Below, in pieces: positions 54,892 through 64,000 of a stretch of DNA of 64,000 nt; the stretch's first letter is position 1; every line of letters begins with the position of its first letter. The stretch spans positions 90,021,137-90,085,136 of the forward strand of contig NC_132923.1 of NCBI RefSeq assembly GCF_047675955.1, in the 5' to 3' direction. Under the pieces are notes generated by a model. That model searched no databases. It had not been told where the DNA came from and was given only the letters and a program-made list of their open reading frames with translations. Source of the stretch: Chlorocebus sabaeus (taxonomy: Eukaryota > Chordata > Mammalia > Primates > Cercopithecidae). Made by a program: the position numbers and the translations under genes.

Positions 54892-57821
54892 CAGATTTGT
54901 TGGCTTCTTTCAAGGGTTCCAACCTCAGGCCAGCAATATAGCTGAGCACCTACTACATGCCAAGTCCTCCCTGGTTCCTAGACTGGAATGAGGGGGACCC
55001 TGGAAGAATAGGACATGTCCCCACCTCCAGAAGACACATTCTGAGAATTGAGGAGGATGACAGGTAGATGCTACCAAGGCCTCCAGACTGTAATTGGAGA
55101 CCAAGAAGGAGAAATTAATCCTGATGGACAGCTCTTCCCTGCCCCCAGTCCCTTTATCCACCAGTCTTCCTCCCCCTCCTACTCCCATCATTGCTGGGCC
55201 TAAGAATCAACTTTGCAGTAACCTTTTATGGACTCACAATGTTATGAATTAAAATGCAGAAGTCCTGGGCCCAGTCTTGACCTAACTCCTGAGCTACTAA
55301 ACAGACGTAGACAAATACTTTGCACCCTCTGAAATTCAATGTCCTCGTTTTTACATTAGGGAAAATAATCCCCTCTCTGCCCTCCCCATTTCTCAAGTTC
55401 AGGTATGAATCCAAGGGAGAACAGAGGCGCCACACCCTGGAGGACTGCAGAAGTTGTGTTTGCAGTGGTTCCCCAGGAAACCTTTGTAGTTCTCACAAGT
55501 AGTCACCCCTCCAGCCTTTGTTGCTCAACCTGATGCCAAGGGAAGGCCCTTCAGACAGTTGTGTTAGAGCCAAGAAGCCAAAGCTAGGCTGTGTTCCAGG
55601 CCCTCTGCATACTCTCAAGGTGGGGGTGGGGGCCGTTGGGGGAAAGAAAACAGCCAGTTCTGACCTGGAGGTGAAGGTGCAAGGTCCCTGTCCTAAAGAA
55701 GCCCCTGGCTGAGGGCAAACACAATTTGACGAAGGCAGGTAGAAGTGGAAAGGGAACAAGAAGAAAGGGAGAAAGTTCTCTCTAAATACCTCTCGTACCG
55801 CTTTAGTGTCAGACCTCAACCTTCCCTTGGCCCTCCTGTGTACTTAGCAAACCCTTTCCCAAGCCTTCCTGGTCCCTGTGCTTTTCTTTTCCATCATACT
55901 TTCTCCTCTGTGGATACTCTCCCTACTCTCCAACATTCACTACTGGTTCATTCAGTGATGCCTACCCTACACTAGGCTTTATGCTGAACCCTGAGGGTAC
56001 AGGGATGAATCAGATCAGATCTCCATCCTCCAGAAGCCACAGCCTAGTGGGGAAGATGAACAGGTAAACAGAAGACAACAACCCAACAGGACAAGTACTG
56101 AGACAAAAAGAATGGGGCTAAGACAGAATCCTGGGGAGGAACCTCGCCCAGCTCTGGAGCAAGGCTCTGGTGTCTGTTTTTCCCTCAGACTATAAGCTCT
56201 TTGAACCCCAGGCCTGGGTCTGATTCATCTCTCTGACCTACCCTTTCCTTTCCTGGATGTCTTCCGGATGCATGTTACAGGGTTATCTGTCAGGGCAAGA
56301 ATAAGCCTAGAGGTCAAGCTCATTTCTAGTGTCAATCAAGGAAGAGAAGCAGTGCCCCCCGCCCAGAATGAGAATGAGGAAAGTGGGTTCAGGAGGTAGA
56401 AGAAGGAACTTGCCTCACTCTGAGCCTCAATCTCTGGCATCTCAGCCGGGTGCGGTGGCTCACACCTATAATCCCAGTACCTTGGGAGGCCGAGGCAGGT
56501 GGATCACTTGAGGTCAGGAGTTTGAGACCAGCCTGCCCAACATAGTGAAACCCCATCTCTACAAAGTGAAAACATTAGCCAGGTGTGGTGGCACATGCCT
56601 GTGGTCCCAGCTACTTGGGAGGCTGAGGCACGAGAATTGCTTGAACCTGGGAGGCAGAGGTTGCAGTGAGCCAAGATTGCACCATTGCACCTCAGCCTGG
56701 GAGACACAGCAAAACTCCCCATCTCAAAAAAAAAAAAAAAAAAAAAAAGAAAGAAAGAAAGAAAGAAAAGTCTCTGGCATCTCTACCTGGGTTCCCCAAG
56801 CTGGCTGCAGATCAAAACACTAACACTTAGACAGGTTTTTAAATGTAAACTCCTAGCTCCAATCTGACAAATTAGAATCTCCAGGGATTGGAGGTCCAGG
56901 AATTTGCTTCTCCCAGTCGATTCCAATTCCCTGCCCTGTGTCTAATTAGAAGCCTCTGGTCTAGATCCCCATGACAGTAGGAAACTAAGAGGTCTTCCTA
57001 AGAGCAGGGGCTAAGGTGGTTTCCAACCTGGAGTAATAGGAGTTACTCAGTTCCTGGAGTAACAGGAATATGAACCATGATCTGAACCTGGGAAGGTATC
57101 ACGGCTCCTGAGCCACCCATAGGCATGGCTGGGAGAGCCCTGCCTTTGGGGACACCAACCACCTAGACACTCGGTGAAGCCTGTCATGTGGTGGTACTCA
57201 TCTTCATGCTCACTCTCATTTCCTGCCTTATAAATGGAAATCTTTATACTACACACAACAACGCGGATGCTGACTGAGCTTTCAACAGATTGCCTACTTC
57301 TATGGACTATTCAGAGGTTTTGGATTTCTGCCATTGCCTTTCTGTCACTGCTGAGCCTTTAGCAGAACCTGGTCCAAACTTCGGGCCTCAGAATGAAGAG
57401 AAGGCATCTGTGGCATGCTTGAGCCCTGACTTGGAAGTTGCCCCCACTTCTGAAGTCAGCTTGAAAGGCTGGAGTGAAGGAGAAATTCCAGTGGGAAAGC
57501 TGAATGGAAGCCATGGATCCCAGGACATCATCCCCCTGCCCAAGTTTGAAGTCTCTCTCCACAGCACCCTAGGAATTAGACCTGATTCTCTGAAAGAAGG
57601 GAGGATGTTTTCTTTCTCCCCAACCCCCGACCTCCACATACCTCCAGGGCGTGTCCAAAGAGCCAGTGAGTTGGAGGCCCTGGGAAGTTGCCCATAGCCT
57701 TAGCCAACCTCTGCCTCCGCAGCAGCAGGCGGATGAGCTTGAGAAAGCCTAAGACCAAGATCAGCCCAGAAGCCCACAGGCCCAAGCAGGAGAGTCTCAG
57801 GGAGAGGAAGCTGGGCACCAT
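39262..57821 (-). CDS. CYP4B1: CYP4B1 cytochrome P450, complete 12-exon gene
   Basis: Exons from 5' to 3' on the minus strand: 57642-57821, 47092-47233, 46857-46901, 45419-45546, 44461-44585, 44004-44155, 43752-43858, 42799-42989, 40884-41017, 40044-40108, 39860-39942 and 39262-39445. They sum to 1536 bases, 511 residues plus TAG, the expected CYP4B1 length; all introns are GT-AG and frames join. The start ATG at 57819-57821 has a good context (GCCATGG). N-terminal membrane anchor at about residues 10-32, PGPP hinge, I-helix FEGHDTTTSG with Glu315 (covalent heme link), ExxR KESFRLYPP, heme loop FSAGPRNCIGQQFA with Cys453. Residue 427 is Pro (FDPLRFS); human CYP4B1 has Ser there, which destabilises the enzyme. 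CYP4B1 is an ER monooxygenase of lung and other extrahepatic tissue that bioactivates 4-ipomeanol and hydroxylates short fatty acids. Nothing indicates inactivation here. Confidence 0.97.
39860..39942 (-). CDS. CYP4B1: CYP4B1 exon 11 with Pro427
   Basis: 83 bp, CTCAG acceptor, GTATGG donor. Reads VFDPLRFSTENASKRHPF and AFMPFSAGPR. Codon 427 is CCT (plus-strand AGG at 39931-39933), proline as in most mammals. Confidence 0.96.
40044..40108 (-). CDS. CYP4B1: CYP4B1 exon 10
   Basis: 65 bp, CCACAG acceptor, GTACCC donor, encoding GSLISMHIYALHRNSAVWP and DPE. Confidence 0.95.
40884..41017 (-). CDS. CYP4B1: CYP4B1 exon 9 (K-helix)
   Basis: 134 bp, GGCAG acceptor, GTGGGA donor. DDLGKMTYLTMCIKESFRLY carries ExxR, then PPVPQVYRQLSKPVTF. 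Confidence 0.96.
41450..41475. repeat. (TG)n microsatellite in CYP4B1 intron 8
   Basis: About 13 TG units. The rest of intron 8 (41018-42798) shows no exon or clear mobile element; it includes a run of C-rich CCACCCCCC units at about 42630-42655. Confidence 0.9.
42799..42989 (-). CDS. CYP4B1: CYP4B1 exon 8 (I-helix)
   Basis: 191 bp, CCCAG acceptor, GTGAGT donor. Begins DEDDSKLSDADLRAEVDT and continues FMFEGHDTTTSGISW. Codons 294-296 (GAT GAA GAT) are intact; in humans an AT deletion at codon 294 is a common null allele. Confidence 0.96.
43752..43858 (-). CDS. CYP4B1: CYP4B1 exon 7
   Basis: 107 bp, GTTCAG acceptor, GTGAGT donor, encoding DQVIKERKAALQDEKV and HLDFLDILLGAR. Confidence 0.95.
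44004..44155 (-). CDS. CYP4B1: CYP4B1 exon 6
   Basis: 152 bp, GGCAG acceptor, GTGGGC donor. Reads DSSYYLAVSDLTLLMQQ and then LVSFHYHNDFIYWLTPHG. Confidence 0.95.
44461..44585 (-). CDS. CYP4B1: CYP4B1 exon 5
   Basis: 125 bp, CTCCAG acceptor, GTCAGG donor: DKWEEKAQEGKSFDIF, CDVGHMALNTLMKCTFGRG. Confidence 0.95.
45419..45546 (-). CDS. CYP4B1: CYP4B1 exon 4
   Basis: 128 bp, CCCCAG acceptor, GTGAGC donor: GLLVLEGPKWFQHRKLL (C-helix WxxxR), TPGFHYDVLKPYVAL. Confidence 0.95.
46857..46901 (-). CDS. CYP4B1: CYP4B1 exon 3 (45 bp)
   Basis: CTGCAG acceptor, GTGAGT donor, DPKAPDVYDFFLQWIG. Same size and phases as CYP4A exon 3. Confidence 0.94.
47092..47233 (-). CDS. CYP4B1: CYP4B1 exon 2
   Basis: 142 bp, TTTCAG acceptor, GTGAGG donor: IQQTGGLDKVVSWAHQFPY, then HPLWFGQFIGFLNIYEPD and YAKAVYSRG. 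Confidence 0.95.
48645..49063 (+). repeat. MaLR solo LTR (MSTA/MSTB-like)
   Basis: Landmarks in order: 'cctcctaatctcattttgaa', 'ggggcctcgtgggaggtgtt', 'ccctcatgaatggcc', 'cttgtcatgtgatgtctgct' and 'ttacccagtctcaggtattc'. Antisense to CYP4B1. A CT microsatellite has grown inside it. Confidence 0.8.
48837..48875. repeat. (CT)n microsatellite inside the LTR
   Basis: About 19 perfect CT units. Confidence 0.95.
50071..50097. repeat. Short perfect palindrome
   Basis: Arms CACAACTGGAT and ATCCAGTTGTG (11 bp each) around a GCGTA loop. It lies at the start of the left arm of the longer inverted repeat. Confidence 0.9.
50076..50536. repeat. Long inverted repeat in CYP4B1 intron 1
   Basis: The left arm 50076-50198 is the reverse complement of the right arm 50443-50536 at roughly 95% over about 94 bp, apart from a block of about 29 bases present only in the left arm ('gatggcttgttttttctcc' and following). 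Shared core: 'gagctgggacacttacaggg' followed by 'ctgggaggtctggga'. The spacer is about 245 bases. A transcript could fold into a long hairpin. Confidence 0.85.
54854..54890. repeat. (AC)n microsatellite
   Basis: About 18 perfect AC units in CYP4B1 intron 1. Confidence 0.95.
56444..56770 (+). repeat. Alu (AluS-like) with target-site duplication
   Basis: Full dimer from 'gccgggtgcggtggctcaca' to a poly(A)/(GAAA) tail. Flanked by perfect TCTCTGGCATCTC at 56431-56443 and 56771-56783. Antisense to CYP4B1. Confidence 0.95.
57642..57821 (-). CDS. CYP4B1: CYP4B1 exon 1 (membrane anchor)
   Basis: 60 codons: MVPSFLSLRLSCLGLWASG, LILVLGFLKLIRLLLRRQ, ending FPGPPTHWLFGHALE before a GTATGT donor. The upstream in-frame GTG at 57839 was not used as start because the ATG has the better context and matches the family N-terminus. 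Confidence 0.96.
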
Positions 57822-57878
57822 GGCTGGAGCTCCAGTCACCCAGCCTTCGTTCGACTTGCCTCCAGCTGCTCCTGGTTT

Positions 57879-57886
57879 CCTTTATA
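57879..57886 (-). promoter_or_regulatory. CYP4B1: TATA box of CYP4B1
   Basis: TATAAAGG on the coding strand, about 58 bases upstream of the ATG. Transcription would be expected to start about 25-30 bases downstream, near 57850, leaving a short 5' UTR. Confidence 0.6.
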
Positions 57887-59052
57887 CTTTGGACCCATGC
57901 ATCCTGTCAGCGCCCAGCCCCAGCCACTCCCTGAAGCCAGCAGCAGCCAAGACTGGGCTGAGTGCCATAAGGCGGAGACAGCAACCCCCAAAGCCACAAA
58001 CAACAGAAGAGAGAGCCTAGTGGCCTTCTCCCAAAATTCAGCTAAAGAAAAACCTAATAGTGAACTCCAAAAAAAAGCAGGCAATGGGCATTCCACCTTG
58101 ATTCCTTAAAACAAACAGATGGCAATTCTTGGTGTAATCATCAGCATAATAACCACTGCCTTCTCATACAAGCACTGTGAATGTTTCAGGCACTTTTTAC
58201 ATACTATCTCATTTAACCCAAACAGCAAAGGAGGTCGGAGGCACTCACATTTTATACCCATTTCCCAGATAATGAAGCAGAGGCTCAGCTTGCCTATGCT
58301 TTCTCTCAAGAAAGCTTCCAGTGTCCCCTTCAATATGAACCCTTGAGAGAGCTAGCACTTATGCTAGGTTCCCAATGCTTTGAATTCTTTTTTGTGAGTC
58401 ACCTTCAGAGACAAGGTTCTAGCCCCAAAAGGGAAATACCAGGTCAGAAAGGGGCCAACTCCACCCCTAAAACAATAGTGCCATTTTGACACTTAGGAAC
58501 ATAGAACTTTCAGGGTGATGAGAAGAAGTCATGAAATTCAGTCCCTCCTGGCTGGATGGAAGCACTTAGGCTCAAAGAAAGGCAGAGAAATATCCAAAGT
58601 TGCACAGCAAGACAGTGGCAACACGCAATGCCACAGCCCAGGCTTCTCTGGAAGAACAAGTTTGGCTCAGGTCACTGCCTTGCCTGGGGAGGGTATGCTA
58701 CCCAAAGAGGCAGGCAGATTTAAGAAATCAAACAAGATATGATGTGGCATGCAGAAACTAGAAACAACAAGAAATGCATCAATACCCCAAGACTAAAGGA
58801 ACAAGGGAAGGAAATCATGCTCCTGTAGCTTGGTGGGAGTTGTATTTATGGGGAACACAGTCAGTGCCAGAGAAGTGATGCTGGAACAGGGAAAGAATGG
58901 AGCAAAAATGTCCTAAACTTTTTCATCTCCCATCCCCAATCTCTTACTAGTGTCTCCAATCAGCCAAGCCAATCAGAAGTGAAATGGCAAGGAGCCTGGG
59001 GAGTTAGTCTGCAGAAGTCAACCTCCCAGCAGAGATAAGAGCAAGAATCTGT
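57887..59052. other. CYP4B1 upstream region
   Basis: No gene. A MIR-like stretch at about 58130-58290 ('ttcaggcactttttacatac', 'cccatttcccagataatgaa'). Regulatory elements beyond the TATA box cannot be assigned by eye. Confidence 0.5.
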
Positions 59053-59158
59053 AAGTTCCTTATAGATTCTGGACATTAGTCCTTTGTTGGATGCATAGCT
59101 TGAAAATATTTCTCCCATTCTGTAGGTTGTCTGCTTACTCTGTTGATAGTTTCTTGGC
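59053..59158 (-). mobile_element. Isolated 105-bp L1 fragment
   Basis: 'gttccttatagattctggac' through 'ctactctgttgatagtttct' type sequence, almost identical to 61041-61138 inside the L1 two kilobases downstream. Neither flank continues as L1. Confidence 0.8.
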
Positions 59159-60149
59159 AGGGAGGTGGCAGGAAAAAACCAGCAATCAGGTAGACTTGGA
59201 TCTCAAATCTCAGAACTCAGATAACAGGTTCTAATTCAAAGAATGATAAGCCATCAACATGGATTCCTTGTCCCCTCTGGCACAGGAAACCAAGCCTCCT
59301 CCTCTGCTGGGGAGACATCATGTCCAATCTTACCCATAGGCAGAGAAAGCAAGAAGAGAGTACAATGAAAGAACTCCAAAAGTGTCTTCTCCATCGGTCT
59401 GTCACACTTCCTGAAATTTCACATTTGTGCTTTATTTTATTGGATTGAGACATTGAGTGCGCCATTTAAAAAGCAAGTCACTCAAGTCAGAGAATAAAGG
59501 AACATGATGAGCTATCAGCAAAATTCCATTCTTTATGGTGAATTCATTTATCAGCATAGTTTCATCCTGGTCATATGATGGAGTGTTTTGAGGAGAGCCT
59601 GAATGGGCTCCCACCTGGTGAAAGAGCCATGGCTCCTGGCAAGGACCACATAAGATTCACCTGGAAAGTGAATAGGGTTAGCTTAGAAGATGTTGGGTGG
59701 GTAGAGTGGACGTTGGTTGAATGACTCCCCAGCATCTGTTCCTTGCTTCCCCCTTCCACCCAGTACCATGAATTTACAAGCTTTGGGGTGCATTCTGAGT
59801 GCCCTCACCCTCAACTCCAGTATGGGCTTATATTTATTTAACATAGTCTGCATTCATCTTGCCCACGGTAATTGATTGTTTCAAGAATAGGCACATGACC
59901 ACAGTCAGCCGATCAGGACAAATGAAATTCTATTTCCAGTATTTAATTTAAGCTATCTTGAAACAGATTATCTCTTCAATATTGAAGTCAATCCTAAAGC
60001 ATGTAATCTCAGAAGCCATCAATGTGGGAAGAGACAGACAAGAATGTACTCAACACTATAGCAACAGAACTGAGAAACATACCAAGAGGAACTAAATATC
60101 AGTCACATTGTTTGAACTCCTGGATCAAGCTTCACCTGAAGCTAGAATT
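59159..60149. other. Intergenic, nothing recognised
   Basis: No coding signature or clear repeat seen between the isolated L1 fragment and the L1 tail. Confidence 0.5.
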
Positions 60150-60159
60150 ACCTTTTACA

Positions 60160-60213
60160 TTTTATTTTATTTTATTTTATTTTATTTTATTTTATTTTAT
60201 TTTATTTTATTTT
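60160..60213. repeat. (TTTTA)n pentanucleotide repeat
   Basis: About ten TTTTA units at the A-tail of the minus-strand L1. Confidence 0.95.
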
Positions 60214-61139
60214 TTAGACTCAGGGGATACATGTGCAGATTTGTTACATGGCTATATTGTATGATGCTGAAGTTTGGGCTTCAGTTGAACCCATCACCCA
60301 AATAGTGAACATAGTACCCAATAGGAAGTTGTTCAACCTTTGCCACTCTTCTTCCCTCCCCACCTTCGGAGTCCCCAGTGGCTATTGTTTCCATCTTTAT
60401 GTCCATTTTTACCCAGTGTTTAGCTCCCATCTATAAGTGAGAACATGCAGTTTTCTGTTTCTGCATTAATTCACTTAGGAAAGTGACCTCCAGCTGCATC
60501 CATGTTGCCACAGAAGACATGATTTCATTCTTTGTTATGGCTGTGTAGTATTCCACAGTGTATATGTACTACATTTTCTTATCTGATCCCACTGCTGATG
60601 GGCACCTAGGTGGATTCTGTTAATCTTTGCTATTACAGATAGTGCTGCAATAAACATGCGAGTGGAGGTATATTTTTGGTAGAACAATTTATTTTCCTTT
60701 GGGATTACTGGGTCAAATGGTAATTATATTTTCAGTTCTCTGAGGAATCTCCAACTGCTTTCCACAGTGGCTGAACTAATTTACATTTCCACCAACAGTA
60801 TGTAAGTGTTCCCTTTTCTCTACAGCCTTGCCAACACCTGTTATTTTGTGAGTTTTTAGTAATAGCCATTTTGACTGGTATGAGATGGCATCTCATTGCG
60901 GTTTTGATTTGCATTTCTCTGACGATTAGTGATGATAAGCATTTTTTCATATGCTTCTCAGTTAGTTGTGTATCTTCTTTTGAAAAGTGCCTGTTCATGT
61001 CCTTTGCCCACTTTTTAATGGCATTGTTTACTGTTGATTTAAGTTCCTTATAGATTCTGGATATTAGTCCTTTGTTGGATGCATAGCTTGAAAATATTTC
61101 TCCCATTCTGTAAGTTGTCTGCTTACTCTGCTGATAGCT

Positions 61140-61450
61140 TTTTTTTGTTTTTGTTTTTGTTTTGTTTTTGAGATGGGGTCTTACTCTGTCACCCAGGCTG
61201 GCGTGCAGCGGCACAATCTCAGCTCACTGTAAGCTCCGCCTCCCAGGTTCATGCCATTCTCCTGCCTCAGCCTCCCAAGTAGCTGGGATTACAGGCGCTG
61301 TCCACCACACCTGGCTAATTTTTTGTATTTTTAGTAGAGACGGTGTTTCACTGTGTTAGCCAGGATGGTCTCCATCTCCTGACTTCGTGATTCCCCCACC
61401 TCAGCCTCCCAAAGTGCTAGGATTACAGGCTTGAGCCACCACGCCCAGCC
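61140..61450 (-). repeat. Alu, minus strand, inside L1
   Basis: (TTTTTG)n tail, 'cactctgtcacccaggctgg'-type left arm and 'gagccaccacgcccagcc' end. It interrupts the L1, which resumes with TTGATAGTTTCT, a partial repeat of CTGATAGCTT before the Alu. Confidence 0.93.
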
Positions 61451-61566
61451 ATTGATAGTTTCTTTTGCTGTTTATTTAGTTTAATTAGGTCCCAATTGTC
61501 AATTTTTGTTTTTGTTGCATTTACTTTTGAGGATTTAGTCATGAATGCTTTGCCCAGGCCAATGCT

Positions 61567-63359
61567 TTGACTCTTTTTATTACATGAGCCAACAAATCCA
61601 CTTTGTTTAAATTCAATCTGAGTTGGGTTTTCTGCTGCTTGAAACCAAAGTATTTCTATGTGACATACTAGTGAAAACCCGGGAAAATGGGAAAGCCTTG
61701 GTTAAGTTGGGCTGAAACATATTTAGGGGGTTAGCTTGGAACAAACTGAATGAAATTAACCTGGGAAGGGACAAGTGGGATTATGTTGGTACATTTTGAG
61801 CAGTGGGGCTTGCCCGGGAAATACTGAGGGGGTTCATAGAGAAGTTCTAAGTGATATTATCCTGGGCAAAGTTCCCATAAGATAAGAGCAAGCAATGATC
61901 TGGATATGGTGAAAGTGAGGGGCTTAGTTTAGAGAAGAAACAGATATCTGAGACGTTATCAAGCAGAAAACACGAAGGAGAGGAACATGTCAGGAAACTG
62001 GAGTGTCAAGAGCAGGGTTAGCACAGAGCTTCAATAGGGGGGTAAGGAGACTAAACTTTGTCTTCTAGGCTGCAGGGGGCCATGGAGAGGGCCTAAGGCA
62101 GAGGGACAAGAGTTATCAGAGGTGAGGTCCAGGAAGATCACCCCCTCTGTATGTGTGCCATGACTTGGGCTGGTAGGGGTGGGGCCTGCAGAAGGCTTGG
62201 AGAGGAGAGGAAGCTATCAATGCACTGATCTTTGTGAAAGATGAGAAACCTGGACAAGGAGGTGGCAGAAGGCATGACTCAAGGCTGGTGGGGTGCAAGG
62301 GGGCTAGAGCACAGCCTGGAATGGCAGACAGGGAGAGGAAGTCAGAGGGAGGATGAGCGGGGTGGATGTTGCTTGTGCCTCAGAGGTCCTACATACCTTC
62401 TCCTGCCAGAAATATAGCCCAGCACTCATGATCTATCTGTCATACACCCTGCTCTCCGCCCCTTGGCTGAAATCTGGCAGCCACCCACATTTTTAGGGCA
62501 AAAAACAAGTCATCATGTGACCAGAGCCAAAGGCTAGGCTTCTGTCAACTCCCAGGTCCTGAGCCTACTAGCTACTCACCCTTGGCCATCTTGCCAGTGT
62601 GATTTGTGGAAGCCAACATTCTTTTAAGCTTCCACCCAGTAGTCCTAGTTTTTCCCTTAAGGATCCCACAGAAAACTTCAACTGTAAAAAAAAAAATTAA
62701 AAAATAAAAGGCTTGTAGGTGGCCCCCAGTCCATTAGTATGCTGGAAGAGGCTGGCACTGGCTCTCAAGAGCAGATTGTGTGTATCACTTCCCAACTCTA
62801 GGTTTGGTGTCACATTAGCAGCTCGAAATTGGCCATGATGGGAGTATTTAACATTTACATGACAGAAATTGGCAAATTCTACAAATCCCAGTTTTTCCCC
62901 TGAGAAGCCAGTTGTTAAACACTTCCCAACATACCATTGATCCTAAACCCCAGGCTGCAGAGTTACTATAGCGGATCTCCTTGACCACTGGTACTTGCCT
63001 AAGAGACCAGCATTATGCAGGCCTGTAGGGCAAGACTAGAAGGCTCCCTTTCAAACTCCTTGGGGAAAAAAAATCTTTAGGCCTTTCACAAAGATTAATT
63101 CCCATGTGTCTGAAGAGGTCTGGGGCTATGGGAGTAGGGAAGGGAGGGTGCAAAGGAGATGGACATAAAAAGACTGTCTTTATCCAAGTCCTTCCTAACT
63201 GCTCTCTTCCTCCAGGATGCCATCCTCCCACACCTCCACTTCAGAAACACCAATTAGGCCAGTCTTCTAAATCTGCCACCTCATCTGCAACTCTTCTTAG
63301 CTGCATTCACTTTCAATCTTGTAGCAGTTATTTGTCTTATCCTTGTCTTATCCTTGTGA
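61567..63359. other. Intergenic, nothing recognised
   Basis: 1.8 kb without a recognisable gene. Short open frames lack conserved motifs or splice context. Confidence 0.5.
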
Positions 63360-63835
63360 AAGGAAAACAAATCTGGAGCCCCAAAATCACTAAACTACAG
63401 GGAAAAGTCAAGTTGGGAACTACTTACGGCAAACGTGTCTCCAATTGTATTCAAAGTCATCCCTCAGCTCACTGAGATAAATGCATATCTGACTGCCTCC
63501 TTTGGAGAGGCTAATCAGAAACTCAAAAGAATGCAACCATTTCTCTCTTATCTATCTACCTATGACCTGGAAGCCCCCTCCCTGCTTCAACTTGTCCTGC
63601 CTTTGGCCTTTGCTTCGAGTTGTCCTGCCTTTCCAGACTGATCCAATATTCTTCTTACATGTGTTAATTGATGTCTCACGTCTCCCTAAAATGTATAAAA
63701 CCAAGCTGTACCTTAACCACCTTGGGCACATATCTTCAGGCCCTCCTAAGGCTGTGTCACAGGTACCTGTCCTCAACCTTGGCAAAATAAACTTTCTAAA
63801 TTAACTGAGACCTGTCTCAGATATTCAGGGTTCAC
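63360..63835 (+). repeat. Class I ERV-type LTR (MER4-group-like)
   Basis: Contains a promoter-like 'ctaaaatgtataaaaccaag', the 'ccaccttgggcacat' segment, an AATAAA at about 63786 and a final 'gagacctgtctcagatattc', in the order of gammaretrovirus-like LTRs. No adjoining internal region in the window. The family name is tentative; the left boundary is approximate. Confidence 0.6.
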
Positions 63836-64000
63836 ATTTTGATAACCATGGAGGGATTCTGAGTGAAGATGCCCCTGACCTTTGACAAATCTCCTATCAT
63901 TGCTTGGTAGCAGCCTGAGCTATCCTTACGACTCAAACCAGTAGGACAATAGGACAATTTGCTGAGGCCTGGAAGCACTCCCTCCAGAAAATCCCTGATT

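Larger units (their letters stand above)
47234..57641 (-). other. CYP4B1: CYP4B1 intron 1 (10.4 kb)
   Basis: The largest intron. It holds L2/MIR-like relics (about 47650-48000, 51960-52200, 53880-54260, 55960-56110), an MST-type LTR at 48645-49063, an inverted repeat at 50076-50536, an AC microsatellite at 54854-54890 and an Alu at 56444-56770. No internal exon or RNA gene was recognised. Confidence 0.75.
60150..61566 (-). mobile_element. L1 3' portion, minus strand, 5'-truncated
   Basis: Starts at a (TTTTA)n A-tail (60160-60213) followed by 'gggatacatgtgcagatttg', 'agtgctgcaataaacatgcg' and 'atctcattgcggttttgatt', a reverse-complemented L1 3' UTR and ORF2 tail. Continues past the Alu to about 61566 ('gtcatgaatgctttgcccag'). 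A long open frame at 60732-61214 is ORF2 C-terminal sequence running into the Alu, not a gene. Confidence 0.9.

Noticed and set aside
57576..57839. Longer CYP4B1 N-terminus starting at an upstream GTG
   Set aside because: A GTG start would add six residues with no family counterpart; the ATG at 57821 matches known CYP4B1 proteins and has a strong initiation context.
60732..61214. 160-codon minus-strand open frame
   Set aside because: L1 ORF2 C-terminal sequence joined to antisense Alu sequence; a repeat-derived chimera.

Overview
This is vertebrate nuclear DNA from a primate, most likely an Old World monkey. It has multi-exon genes, GT-AG introns, Alu and L1 elements, MaLR and other ERV LTRs, and microsatellites. 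The clearest lineage marker is the young AluY at 13110-13412. It carries a diagnostic set I associate with cercopithecoid AluY copies (CAAGCCTGT near the start, ACTAGCCGGGC, GGCGTAAACCC and GATCCGGCCACTGC). CYP4B1 has the ancestral Pro427 rather than the Ser427 fixed in humans, so the sequence is probably not human. The window is part of the CYP4 (cytochrome P450 family 4) cluster that lies on human 1p33, here shown with CYP4B1 on the minus strand.

Layout. (1) 1-7912, plus strand: the end of exon 2 through exon 12 of an intact CYP4A fatty-acid omega-hydroxylase, CYP4A11-like. Every splice site and reading frame is preserved, and the inferred full length is 519 residues. (2) 7913-26528: a repeat-rich spacer. 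It holds MaLR LTRs, an old L1 carrying a nested HML-2-type solo LTR and the AluY, a MaLR fragment split by an (AAAG)n tract, an ancient nuclear copy of mitochondrial ND1 (NUMT) split by two Alus, and a 6.7-kb L1 mosaic. (3) 26529-33280, plus strand: a second, dead CYP4A copy with exons 1-11. It has two nonsense codons in exon 2, a truncated exon 4, three broken splice sites and a frameshift. Exon 12, which carries the heme-ligand cysteine, is gone and L1 sequence lies in its place. Homology with the first copy runs at a nearly constant offset of about 28.0 kb, so the two are a tandem segmental duplication. (4) 39262-57821, minus strand: the complete 12-exon CYP4B1 gene (511 residues), intact, with a TATA box. 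It is convergent with the CYP4A copies. (5) 57822-64000: CYP4B1 upstream flank with an L1 (minus) interrupted by an Alu, and a class I ERV-type LTR.

Functionally, the two live genes encode ER-membrane heme monooxygenases of the CYP4 family: CYP4A for omega-hydroxylation of medium and long-chain fatty acids, and CYP4B1 for short-chain fatty acids and protoxicants such as 4-ipomeanol. Both keep the I-helix glutamate used for covalent heme attachment, the ExxR motif and the heme-cysteine loop. No prokaryote-type system, CRISPR array or unexplained gene was found. The most notable items are the intact Pro427 CYP4B1, the staged decay of the CYP4A duplicate, the ND1 NUMT and a roughly 95-bp inverted repeat in CYP4B1 intron 1. 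Repeat family names come from remembered consensus sequences, not from a database search.
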